Assembly: GCF_022344005.1 (NCBI RefSeq)
Contig: NZ_CP092190.1
Coordinates: 1,358,501 to 1,422,500, forward strand
Source: Deinococcus sp. KNUC1210
GTDB taxonomy: Bacteria; Deinococcota; Deinococci; Deinococcales; Deinococcaceae
Length of the DNA: 64,000 bases
Direction of reading: 5' to 3'
This document shows positions 33,214 to 42,315 of this stretch, one piece after another (positions within the stretch are counted from its first letter, which is position 1; the number at the start of each line of letters is the position of its first letter). The notes under the pieces are model-generated. The model was not told the DNA's origin. It saw only the letters and a list, made by a program, of their open reading frames with translations, and did not search any database. The position numbers and the translations under genes were made by a program.

Positions 33214-34257
33214 ATGCGCTTTCGCACTGCTCTCCTGACGCTCTCGCTGACCGCATTCGCTCAGACCAAGGCGGTGACTCCTGTGCCCACGACCTACGCC
33301 ACCACCACCGTCCTCACCGACCCAGCCGCCCTGCTGCCCGACAGCAGCCACATGCTGACCGGGCCGGAAACCACTGCCCCTCCCTTCGACGAGCTGATTC
33401 CGTCGTGGAACGCTGTGACGCCGCCGGGCAGCAGCGTGACGGTGGAAGTCCGGACGAAGAGCGCGGCGGGGCAGTGGTCGCGCTGGTTCAGCTTTGGCAG
33501 CTGGATGAGCGCGGGCGGCAAGGGCGACCCGGCAGGCCGAACCAGTGTGGACGGGCAGAAGGACGCCAGTGGAACACTGAATACCGATACCCTGTCGCTG
33601 ACGTCACCCGCCACGGTCTACCAGTCGCGAGTGACGCTGCGTGGAGCAGCCCGGCTGACGCTGCTGGCCTTTACCACCAGCCGCCGAACGGAGCGCACGG
33701 CCCAGCTCGGCAGCGCCAGCGACCGGGCCGCGTGGGGCAAGGTGCTGAAGGTGCCGCAGCGCTCGCAGATGCTCTACCCCGGCGGCGGCGAGGTGTGGTG
33801 CAGCCCCACCAGCACCAGCATGATTCTGGGCTACTACGGCGTGAACGTGACGGTGCCGCAGGCCGCCGCCGCCACCTACGACCGGGCCTACGACGGAACC
33901 GGCAACTGGCCCTTCAATACCGCCTACGCGGGCAGCCTGGGCCTGCGGGCCTACGTGTCGCGCCTGCCGAGCCTCAGCGCCGCCGAACCCTACATCCTGG
34001 CGGGCATTCCCCTGGCCGTCAGTCTGGGCTGGAAAGCCGGGGAGTTGCCGGGTGCCGCCGTGCCCAGCAGCAGCGGACACCTGATGGTGCTGGTCGGGTT
34101 TGACAGCGCGGGTAACCCGGTCCTGAACGACCCCGCCGCCCCCACCGACGCGGGCGTGAAACGCAGCTATCCCCGCGCCGCCTTCGAGCGGCTGTGGCTG
34201 AAGCATTCCGGCGGAACGGTGTACGTGATCGCCCCGGCAGGCAAGGTGGTGCCATGA
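33214..34257 (+). CDS. Secreted C39-family (papain-like) peptidase
   Basis: A 347-residue protein with a signal peptide (MRFRTALLTLSLTAFA-QT). The N-terminal half is a beta-rich region with WSRWFSFGSWMS, and the C-terminal 170 residues are a Peptidase_C39_2 domain: nucleophile cysteine in GGEVWCSPTSTSMILGYYG, catalytic histidine in SSGHLMVLVGFD and Asp/Asn in GNPVLNDPAA. It is expected outside the cytoplasmic membrane. Its stop overlaps a micro-ORF by ATGA. Confidence 0.88.
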   Translation: MRFRTALLTLSLTAFAQTKAVTPVPTTYATTTVLTDPAALLPDSSHMLTGPETTAPPFDELIPSWNAVTPPGSSVTVEVRTKSAAGQWSRWFSFGSWMSAGGKGDPAGRTSVDGQKDASGTLNTDTLSLTSPATVYQSRVTLRGAARLTLLAFTTSRRTERTAQLGSASDRAAWGKVLKVPQRSQMLYPGGGEVWCSPTSTSMILGYYGVNVTVPQAAAATYDRAYDGTGNWPFNTAYAGSLGLRAYVSRLPSLSAAEPYILAGIPLAVSLGWKAGELPGAAVPSSSGHLMVLVGFDSAGNPVLNDPAAPTDAGVKRSYPRAAFERLWLKHSGGTVYVIAPAGKVVP

Positions 34258-34343
34258 AGGAAAGGGGGCCGTGGAAAGTGGGCCGTCAGGGGCAGCCTGA
34301 CGCCGCTCCCACCGCGCACGGCCCCCAGTCACGCCAGCCATGA
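34254..34343 (+). other. Bridging micro-ORF over a long hairpin
   Basis: A 29-codon ORF (MKERGPWKVGRQ...) whose ATG overlaps the C39 peptidase stop (ATGA) and whose TGA overlaps the next ATG (ATGA). The same bases form a nested hairpin: 34264-34273 with 34317-34326 (GGGGGCCGTG/CACGGCCCCC), GTGGG with CCCAC, and CGTCAGG with CCTGACG. It could be a translated coupling ORF, an attenuator, or only a structured repeat with a chance reading frame. Confidence 0.4.
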
Positions 34344-35164
34344 ACTTCCCCACCACCTGCCCCCACTGCGGGCAGACCGTCCAGACCGAATACCTCGACA
34401 GCGGCATTCACGACCTGACCTGCCCGAACTGTCAGCAGCGCTGGGTGCTGTTTATTCGCAAGCACCGGTTCGAGATGCTGTTCGATCTGGGCACCCGTGC
34501 CCTGCTGATGGGCTTTGCCCGCGAGGCGGTGTCCAACTTCGCCTCAGCACTGGAGCGCTGTTTCGAGTTCTATCTGAAAGCGGCGCTGCTGGAGCGGGCC
34601 GCCAGCGAACACCGCGACCTGACGACGGTCAGCCGCGAGCTGGACGCCACCTGGAAACTGCTGATCAGCCAGAGTGAGCGGCAACTGGGAGCCTTTGCCG
34701 CCGTGTATTTCAGCCGCCAGGGTCAGGCCCCCGACTTCCTGACGCCCCAGAGCCTTCAGGCCGATTTCCGAAACCGGGTGATTCACAGAGGGTATCTGCC
34801 CCGTGAAGAAGAGGTGGACGCCTACGCAGCGCGGCTGTTCGCCATCATGAACAGGCTGCTGGAAGAACTGGGCGACGCGGCCCTTCAGGTGACGGTGTTG
34901 CAGGAGCGCGAGTACGCCGCCGCCCTCGACCGGCTGCCCGGCAACGTCACCGCCGTCTTCGAGGAGCATCCCGGCATGTTCCGCACCCGCCGCGAACAGA
35001 CGCAGCCGCCGCAGCTCGGCAGCCCCGCCAGCGTGCCGCCCACTCCCAGAAGTGCCGCCAGCTCTGCGCCAAGTCCCGTTCTGAACGATGCCGCCGCCTT
35101 TCAGACTGCGCTGCGGGAACGCGGCACGCTGGTCGCGGAACTGTTCGGGAAGAGAAAGAGCTAG
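34340..35164 (+). CDS. Zinc-ribbon plus HEPN-like protein
   Basis: A protein of 274 residues. The N-terminus is a zinc ribbon: CPHC at residues 7-10 and CPNC near residue 29. A helical domain of about 150 residues follows (FAREAVSNFASALERCFEFYLKAALLE) with RNRVIH in FRNRVIHRGYLPREEEV, an Rx4H motif placed as in HEPN/DUF4145-type domains. The C-terminal 70 residues are a Pro/Ser-rich linker and a short helix. It may be an RNA-processing or defence-associated protein; no partner nucleotidyltransferase is adjacent. Function unknown. Confidence 0.7.
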   Translation: MNFPTTCPHCGQTVQTEYLDSGIHDLTCPNCQQRWVLFIRKHRFEMLFDLGTRALLMGFAREAVSNFASALERCFEFYLKAALLERAASEHRDLTTVSRELDATWKLLISQSERQLGAFAAVYFSRQGQAPDFLTPQSLQADFRNRVIHRGYLPREEEVDAYAARLFAIMNRLLEELGDAALQVTVLQEREYAAALDRLPGNVTAVFEEHPGMFRTRREQTQPPQLGSPASVPPTPRSAASSAPSPVLNDAAAFQTALRERGTLVAELFGKRKS

Positions 35165-35207
35165 GCGGCGCAGAGGAAAAACAGCCTGCTGGACGCTTTT
35201 TTCTGTC

Positions 35208-36437
35208 CTACGCCTTCAACTTTTCTGGCAGCGCCGCCAGTTCTGCCACGCCGCCCGCCGCCGCGAACACGTCGAGATGCGGCAGCGCCGCCGCCATTCC
35301 GCGTGCCAGCGGCAGATAACCCGGCAGCCCCGCCAGCGGATTGAGCCACACCAGCCGGGCACTCAGTCGGTGCAGTTCGCGCACGGCGTGGGCCAGTTTC
35401 TGCGGCTCTCCGGTGTCCAGGCCATCGCTCAGAATGATCGTGACCGTGCTGGGCGACAGCCGCGCCCGTTCATCCCCGATCAGCCGCTGCAGATTCTCAC
35501 CGATACGGGTGCCGCCGCCCCAGGCGTCTCCCAGCGGAGGAAGGCTGAGCGACCAGTGCTGCTGCCCCGCGCCCAGCGAGCGTTCCAGCGAGTGTGTCAG
35601 CGACTGGCGCAGCAGCGGCGTCAGTCGGGTCAGGGTGGTCGAGAAGCTGTAGACCTCGACGCGGCGCGTTCGCAACATCAGGGCGGCGGCGTAGCGCAGC
35701 AGCAGATCGGTGTGTGGGGCCATGCTGCGGCTGGCGTCCAGCACGATCAGGAAGCGGGGCGAGCGCAGTGGATGGCGCTGAAAACGGGGCGTGGCCGGAT
35801 CGCCGCCCGTTCGCAGGGCCGCGTGCAGCGTTCGCCGGAAATCGAAGCGCGTGCCCCTGGGAGCCGCCTTCCAGCGCCGGGTCCGTCCCAGCTTCACCCG
35901 GCGGATCAGTGCCGAGGCCGCGTGCAGCAGGTCTTCGAGTTCTCCGCCATAGGGCGCGTCTTCCTCACTCCTGCCCGCATGGGGGCTCATCCGGCTGCGG
36001 AGGTTCTGAGCCTCGGCCGCGTCGTCCTCGTCGTCGCTGCTGGCCTGCTGCTGGCGACCCGCTGGCGTCGTCGGCTCGCCCTCGCCTTCCAGCGGTGCTT
36101 CCGGGCGCGGCTGCTCCTGGTCCGGCTTTGCCGCCGAATCGGCATCTGGTTTCTGAACCCCGGAGGGCTGCGACGCGTCGTCCTCGGAGGTGGGCAGCAG
36201 AAAATGTTCGCGGAAGGCCCGGTTGAAGACCGGCTCCTGGGCGCGGTGGGCCGTCAGGATCATCCGCAGGGCGTCCTGGGCCTGCCCCGGATCGAGCACG
36301 TTCAGCACGTCCAGCGCCCGCGCCGCCGCTTCCGTCTCGCCCGGCCCCACCTGAAAGCCCAGCCCGCGCAGCCGCGCCGTGAAGCTGGTCAGCTTGCGAG
36401 CAAACTCGGAGTGGACGGCAGGCACAGGCTGAGACAT
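35208..36437 (-). CDS. VWA-domain protein, CoxE-like
   Basis: A 409-residue protein: an N-terminal helical region with FARKLTSFTARLRGLGFQVGPGETEAAARAL, an acidic low-complexity linker (about residues 110-180, DEDDAAEAQ), and a C-terminal von Willebrand A domain with the MIDAS DASRS motif in LIVLDASRSMAPHTDLL, then SFSTTLTRLTPLL and ILSDGLDTG. CoxE-type VWA proteins work with a MoxR/CoxD ATPase in maturing CO dehydrogenase-type molybdenum hydroxylases. The MoxR gene lies nearby at 37175. TACACT six bases before the ATG. Confidence 0.88.
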   Translation of the reverse strand: MSQPVPAVHSEFARKLTSFTARLRGLGFQVGPGETEAAARALDVLNVLDPGQAQDALRMILTAHRAQEPVFNRAFREHFLLPTSEDDASQPSGVQKPDADSAAKPDQEQPRPEAPLEGEGEPTTPAGRQQQASSDDEDDAAEAQNLRSRMSPHAGRSEEDAPYGGELEDLLHAASALIRRVKLGRTRRWKAAPRGTRFDFRRTLHAALRTGGDPATPRFQRHPLRSPRFLIVLDASRSMAPHTDLLLRYAAALMLRTRRVEVYSFSTTLTRLTPLLRQSLTHSLERSLGAGQQHWSLSLPPLGDAWGGGTRIGENLQRLIGDERARLSPSTVTIILSDGLDTGEPQKLAHAVRELHRLSARLVWLNPLAGLPGYLPLARGMAAALPHLDVFAAAGGVAELAALPEKLKA

Positions 36438-36554
36438 TCTCCGAGTGTAGGCAAGCGGTGGGCGCAGGACAGTGGTCTGGACCGATCTTGAGCGCCGCGC
36501 CCCGGCCAACCCCGGACTATGCCTGACCTTAATACGCGCTCCCTAGCATCGGGC

Positions 36555-37073
36555 ATGACCATGACGAGCATAAGAAAAACCGTGCAGGGACGATTCCCAG
36601 AAGTGATCCTGGGATTCAGCGTGCTGGGCTTCGGCTTCCTGCTGGCCGAGCTGATCGGCTACGAGCATTACGAGAAGGGCAGCCAGATCATCGGCTTCGT
36701 CTCGACCATCGTGGGGCTGCTGCTGAGTCTGCTGGGATTCATGCGCGGCAGCGGTCTCCGGCGGGCCGTGCTGGGCCTGCTGGCGCTGCTGACCCTGGTC
36801 GGCCTCTTCGGGCTGAAGGAGCACAACGACACCCGCACCGAGGACGCCGCCAAATTCGCGCAGCGCCAGAGTCAGGCGAAGGCCGCAGGCACGAGCACGG
36901 CAGCGTCTACCCAGGACGGCCCTCCCGGTGAGGGCGGCAAGTTCCGCTCGGATATCCCGGTGCTGGCTCCGCTCAGCCTGAGCGGACTGGCCGCCCTCAG
37001 CTTTCTGGCGATTCTGGCGCGGCGGCAGGAAGGCCAGCCGGAAGAGGTGCGGGCCGTGGGTGTGCGGGCATAG
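36555..37073 (+). CDS. Membrane protein of unknown function
   Basis: A 172-residue protein with helices at VILGFSVLGFGFLLAELIGY, QIIGFVSTIVGLLLSLLGFM, AVLGLLALLTLVGLFGL and VLAPLSLSGLAALSFLAIL, and an Ala/Ser/Gln-rich exposed loop before the last one. Family not recognised. ATG 36555 is preceded by TAGCAT at 5-6 bases, so the earlier in-frame ATG 36519 is less likely. It lies, oppositely oriented, between the two minus-strand CoxE- and MoxR-like genes. Confidence 0.7.
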   Translation: MTMTSIRKTVQGRFPEVILGFSVLGFGFLLAELIGYEHYEKGSQIIGFVSTIVGLLLSLLGFMRGSGLRRAVLGLLALLTLVGLFGLKEHNDTRTEDAAKFAQRQSQAKAAGTSTAASTQDGPPGEGGKFRSDIPVLAPLSLSGLAALSFLAILARRQEGQPEEVRAVGVRA

Positions 37074-37174
37074 AGCAGCGCGGCCCGTCGCGCCTTGCTG
37101 CACGAACATCTAGTGGGGACGGATGCTTTCTGAAACGCCATGCCTGCTCGCCCCTCCCCTTCCGCGCGGCTCTC

Positions 37175-38064
37175 CTACAGGCCGCGCATGGCCGCACCGA
37201 TCAGCGCCTGAAGGTTCAGCCCCACGAGCTGCTGATCTTCGCGCAGCTTCAGCACGCAGCCGAGCGTATCGCGCACCACCTCGGGCGTGAGCTGATCCTG
37301 GTGCAGCAGTGTCAGGGCTTCGGCCCAGTCGAGCGTTTCGGCCACGCCTGGCGCCTTGCCCAGCGGCAGACTCCGCAGGTACGCCACCGCGCCGCCCACC
37401 TGCCGTGCCAGCCGTTCGCTCAGGTCGGGCAACCGCGCCCGCAGAATGTGCAGCTCGTCTTCCGGCGAGGGGTAATCCACCCACAGGTACAGGCAGCGCC
37501 GCCGCAGCGCGTCACTCAGATCGCGGGCGCGGTTGCTCGTCAGGATGACGTGTGGGCGCGTCACGGCCTGCACCGTCCCCAGCTCGGGAATGCTGATCTG
37601 CCACTCGGCCAGCAGTTCGAGCAGAAATGCTTCGAAGGCGTCGTCGGCGCGGTCCACCTCATCGATCAGCAGCACCGGGGCCACCGGCTGACTGATGGCC
37701 TCCAGCAGCGGGCGGCGCAGCAGAAAATCGGGGCCATACAGGTCCTGCTCGGTCTGGCCTGCGCTGCCGCCCCCTCGTTCATCCGTAGCCGCAGCAGCTG
37801 GCGCGGGTAATTCCACTCGTACAGCGCACTCTGGGCATCCAGCCCTTCGTAGCATTGCAGCCGGATCAGACGGGTGTTCAGCGCCAGGGCCAGCGTTTTG
37901 GCAGCCTCGGTCTTGCCGACTCCGGCAGGGCCTTCCAGCAGCAGCGGTTTTCCCAGCGCCGCGACGAGCGTGAGCGCCGTAGACAGAGGCCCAGACGCCA
38001 CGTAGCCGCGTTCCAGAAACGCGCTTTGCAGGCTGGCCCCTTGCAGACTGGGGAGAATGGTCAT
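37175..38064 (-). pseudogene. MoxR/CoxD-like AAA+ ATPase, frameshifted
   Basis: The N-terminal frame from ATG 38064 has PLLLEGPAGVGKTEAAKTLA (Walker A) and RLIRLQCYEGLDAQSALYEWNYPRQLLRLRMNE. The remainder continues in another frame with DLYGPDFLLRRPLLEAI, Walker B APVLLIDEVDRADDAFEAFLLELL, sensor RPHVILTSNRARDLSDALRRRCLYLWVDYP. One extra G at the five-base run 37770-37774 (C on the plus strand) joins them as NEGGGSAGQTEQDLYG, a 296-residue MoxR of normal size. It would be the chaperone-like partner of the VWA protein at 35208. TAAGCT precedes the ATG. Confidence 0.85.
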
Positions 38065-38156
38065 GTGGGGCCAGCTTAAAGCGTGTGGGCGGAGGCAACA
38101 AGGCGCAGCGCTTGCAGTCTGCCCCGGTGCGCTGCTGTGGGCGCTACACTCCGCCC

Positions 38157-38798
38157 ATGCCCTCCCCTTCCGTGTCCGGCGTGCTGCTGGCGGCTGGCTC
38201 GTCGCGCCGCCTGGGACAGCCCAAACAACTGCTGATGCTGGCAGGGCAGCCGCTCGTTCGCCTCAGTACGCGGGCACTGCTGGACGCCCGGCCTTCCGGC
38301 GGCGTGCTGGTGGTGGTGCCGCCCGGCCCGCTGGGGAAGCAGATTCGCGGCGCACTGGCCGGGCTGGATATGCGTTTTGCCGAATGCCCCGCCCCCGAAC
38401 TCGGTATCTCGGAGAGCTTCCGGGCAGCGCTGGCGGCCCTGCCTCCCGGCACCGACGCCGCCCATTTCGCGCTGGCCGACATGCCGCTGGTGAGCGCCGC
38501 CATGCACCGCGAACTGCTGGACGTGTACGAGCACACCCACGCGCCGCTGGTGCTGGCCCGCTTCGGCCCGGAGGGTGTTCGTGCGCCGCCGCACCTGTTC
38601 CGCGCCGACCTGTTCGCCCACTTCGATCAGCAGGGCGACCACGGCCCCCGCCACCTGATCCGCGAGTACGCCGACCAGATCCAGTGGACCGACCTGCCGG
38701 GGTGGGCGCTGCGCGATCTGGACACGCCGGAAGACATAGCGGGGATGGAAGCGGCGCTAAGAGGCGAACTGGGCAACACAGCAGAGCCAAGCCCCTGA
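38157..38798 (+). CDS. mocA: MobA/MocA-like molybdenum cofactor nucleotidyltransferase
   Basis: A 213-residue NTP transferase. GVLLAAGSSRRLGQPKQLLMLAGQPL is the nucleotide-binding loop of the MobA/MocA/GlmU fold; FALADMPLVSAAM carries the metal-binding aspartate; the tail DTPEDIAGMEAALRG is typical of MocA. MocA transfers CMP to molybdopterin for xanthine/CO dehydrogenase-type enzymes. Adjacent xdhC supports this over MobA. TACACT lies six bases before ATG 38157. Confidence 0.85.
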   Translation: MPSPSVSGVLLAAGSSRRLGQPKQLLMLAGQPLVRLSTRALLDARPSGGVLVVVPPGPLGKQIRGALAGLDMRFAECPAPELGISESFRAALAALPPGTDAAHFALADMPLVSAAMHRELLDVYEHTHAPLVLARFGPEGVRAPPHLFRADLFAHFDQQGDHGPRHLIREYADQIQWTDLPGWALRDLDTPEDIAGMEAALRGELGNTAEPSP

Positions 38799-38861
38799 AG
38801 TTCAGGCAGCCTGTTCAGGGAAGTGGGCGCTCAGGGGAACAGCCACGCCTGCTTCTGCGCG

Positions 38862-39974
<1,113 letters not shown>

Positions 39975-40050
39975 TTTGCCCGGAGTCTAGCGCGGCGAAC
40001 CCGGGAACAGCGGGCGCACCTTACCTTTAAGCCGTGGCCGGAAGCAGGCC

Positions 40051-40869
40051 TTAGCGCTGCGCCGCCCAGCGTTCCAGCACGCTGCGGGCTTCGCGGGCGT
40101 GCAGTTCCTCGATCATCCGGCCCCGGTGCACCGCCACGCCCCGGCCCTGCTGCTGCGCTTCGTCCCAGGCTGCCAGCAGTTCGCGGGCCTGCTCCGCTTC
40201 GGCCTCGCTGACGCCGTACACCCGGTTGACCGTCTCGATCTGCGCGGGATGAATCAGCGTGCGCCCGTCGAAGCCCAGATCGCGGCCCTGCTGCGACGTG
40301 CGTTCCAGGCCAGCCGTGTCCTGAAGATCGTTGTGTACGGCGTCGAGCGCGGCACTTCCCTGCACGCGGGCCGCCGTGATGACCGCCCCCAGCGCGTACA
40401 GCAGCGCCTCGCGCCCCGGTGTGGCCCGCCCCCGCAGCCCCAGCAGCAGATCGTTGGCCCCCACGATCAGCCCGGCTACGCCCGGCACCCGCGCCAGCTC
40501 GGCCACGCGCTGCACGCCCAGCGGCGTCTCGATCATCAGCCACAGCGGCAGGCCCAGCGACACTTCGCGCACCCGCGACGGCTCCTCGGCCTTGGGCAGC
40601 ACGATTCCGGCGGGTGCAAAGCGCAGCGCCAGTTCCAGATCGTCCTGCTCCCAGGGAGTGCCGGGGCCATTCAGCCGCAGCAGCAGCGGCATGGGCGCAC
40701 CCGCCCGCAGCGCCCGCGCCGCACCCGCCCGCGCTTCGCCCTTCTGCTCCGGCAGCACCGCGTCTTCCAGATCGAGAATTACCGCGTCGCAGCGCAGTTC
40801 GGGCAGCTTGGCAAGCGCACGCGGCTTGTCGGCGGGCATGTACAGCACCGAGCGGAAGAGCCCGTTCAT
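40051..40869 (-). CDS. CitE-like HpcH/HpaI aldolase (CoA-ester lyase)
   Basis: A 272-residue TIM-barrel lyase: RSVLYMPADKPRALAKLPEL, the metal/substrate aspartates in VILDLEDAV, LLLRLNGPGTPWEQDDL, VLPKAEEPSRV, the catalytic Glu in LWLMIETPLGVQ and the GANDLLLGLRG motif, then GRTLIHPAQIETVNRVY. This pattern fits free-standing citrate lyase beta/malyl- or citramalyl-CoA lyases. Substrate not determined by sequence. Its ATG overlaps the stop of a leaderless micro-ORF. Confidence 0.9.
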   Translation of the reverse strand: MNGLFRSVLYMPADKPRALAKLPELRCDAVILDLEDAVLPEQKGEARAGAARALRAGAPMPLLLRLNGPGTPWEQDDLELALRFAPAGIVLPKAEEPSRVREVSLGLPLWLMIETPLGVQRVAELARVPGVAGLIVGANDLLLGLRGRATPGREALLYALGAVITAARVQGSAALDAVHNDLQDTAGLERTSQQGRDLGFDGRTLIHPAQIETVNRVYGVSEAEAEQARELLAAWDEAQQQGRGVAVHRGRMIEELHAREARSVLERWAAQR

Positions 40870-40961
40870 TCGCGTTTCCTGCGGGAACGAAGCGGACGGG
40901 CAGCGCTGGAAGCCAGCAGAAATGGCAGCAGCGCCAGCAGAAGGCGTACAGGACGAGACAT
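40866..40961 (-). CDS. Leaderless micro-ORF coupled to citE
   Basis: A 31-residue ORF: MSRPVR, the hydrophobic run LLLALLPFLLASSAA and a strongly basic tail RPLRSRRKRE. ATG 40961 follows TACCCT after six bases, and its TGA overlaps the citE ATG (ATGA). The leader-peptide-like composition may be functional (membrane peptide) or only a ribosome loading device. Expression is inferred. Confidence 0.5.
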   Translation of the reverse strand: MSRPVRLLLALLPFLLASSAARPLRSRRKRE

Positions 40962-41047
40962 GTGCTCAGGGTAGCCCACGCCAGCGCTGCAGAAAACGGC
41001 ACTTCCGCCCCTGCCGGGGTGCCGAAGCAGGATGAACGGATGCTCAG

Positions 41048-41158
41048 TTGACAAGGCCGCATCGGAGTGCCATGCTCTTTGTAACCGATTACAGAGTTTT
41101 TCACACCCGTGATGGCTGGTGCGTTGCGTCTTTGTAACCGGTTACGGTGTTTTATAGT
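41048..41158 (+). promoter_or_regulatory. Two LacI-type operators and promoter of the sugar operon regulator
   Basis: GTAACCGATTAC (41081-41092) and the perfect palindrome GTAACCGGTTAC (41134-41145) are 53 bases apart, each in a TTTGTAACCG context. TTGACA at 41048-41053 stands 17 bases before CATGCT (41071-41076), placing the first operator just behind a promoter; TATAGT at 41153-41158 could be a second -10. Both operators fit the LacI/MalR family regulator encoded at 41200, implying autoregulation. Confidence 0.75.
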
Positions 41159-41199
41159 CACGTCAAGCTTCCGACTTCCCAGCATTCCAGAGGTTCCCC

Positions 41200-42157
41200 A
41201 TGACGCGCCCCACCATCAACGACATCGCCAGAGCAGCCGGGGTCAGCAAGGGCACTGTCAGCCGCGTGCTGAACGGGCACTCCACGGTGGCGCAGCGCAC
41301 CCGCGCACAGGTGGAACACGTCATGAGCGAACTGGGCTACGCGCCCGATCCGGCAGCGCGGCAGCTGTCGTGGCGCAACGGGCAGACGCTGGGGCTGTCC
41401 ACCCTCGCAGGCGATCCCCTGCTCAGCCCGTATCAGGTGCTGCTGCGGAGATCGCTGGAGGCCCATACCGCTCCGGCAGGGGTGCAGCTTCTCGATCTGC
41501 ACGGCGACCTGCACACCCTGACCCGGCTGCCCTCGGCAGTGCTGCTGCTGCACATCCGGCCTCTCGATCACCGCCTGGAACTGCTGGCCCGGCAGCGCGT
41601 CCCGGTGGTCATGATCGGACACCATCCGAACCTTCCGCTGGGCCGCGCCCGACGACCAGGGCGGCGCACTGCTGGCAACCCGGCAGCTGACCCAGGCAGG
41701 CCACCGCGAGCTTGTGTTTCTGGGCAGCGGCATCAGTCAGGTGGCCCGCGACCGCGAGGCGGGCTTTCTGGCGGCGGCGGCAGAGGTGGGGGCCAGAGTC
41801 TCCACGCTGCCGGGCGGATTTACCGTGCTGGACGGCTACCGCACCGTCAGACGCGCCTGGGAAGAGGGCCTGCGCTTTACCGGCTGCTTTGCTACCAGCG
41901 ACGAGCAGGCGGTGGGCGTGGTCGCCGCCCTGGAAGACCTGGGCATGAAGGTGCCGCAGGATGTGTCGGTGGTGGGCTTTGACGGTCTGCCGGAATTGCC
42001 CCTGCCGATCCGGCTCACCACTGTCGCCCAGGACATTCCCTGCATCGCCGCTGCCGCGCTGGAACTGGTGCAGGAAGCGCTCAGCGGACAGCCGGTACGG
42101 GGCGTCAAGGTTCCGGTGCATCTCGTCGAAGGCCAGACCGTGGCGCCGCCCCCCTGA
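41200..42157 (+). pseudogene. LacI-family transcriptional regulator, frameshifted
   Basis: ATG 41200 starts a textbook LacI headpiece: TINDIARAAGVSKGTVSRVLNGHSTVAQRTRAQVEHVMSELGYAPDPAAR (HTH plus hinge). The effector domain runs to VPVVMIGHHPNLP in this frame and continues from APDDQGGALLATRQLTQAGHRELVFLGSGIS in another, ending LVEGQTVAPPP. The shift lies at about 41630-41655 and needs one base fewer (or two more), unlike the other broken genes. The restored protein has about 318 residues, normal for the family. It precedes the ABC importer and should respond to a sugar. Confidence 0.85.
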
Positions 42158-42315
42158 AGCTCACAGCGGCTCAGGCGTATTCCTCTTCGCCTGCCGCGTT
42201 CGTCAGACTCTTCCTTTCAGACATCACATTCCTTCCGAATACCCACCTGCCCCGCTGCTGTGGTTGTTCCGTCCGGCCTTTTTCCGTTCGTCTCGTTCTT
42301 TGTTCTGGAGGTTTT
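42158..42315 (+). promoter_or_regulatory. Gap before the solute-binding protein gene
   Basis: Pyrimidine-rich 158-base spacer ending in CTGGAGG-TTTT-ATG, a strong ribosome binding site. No LacI-type operator palindrome was seen here, so the importer may be read from the regulator promoter or from an unrecognised one. Confidence 0.35.
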
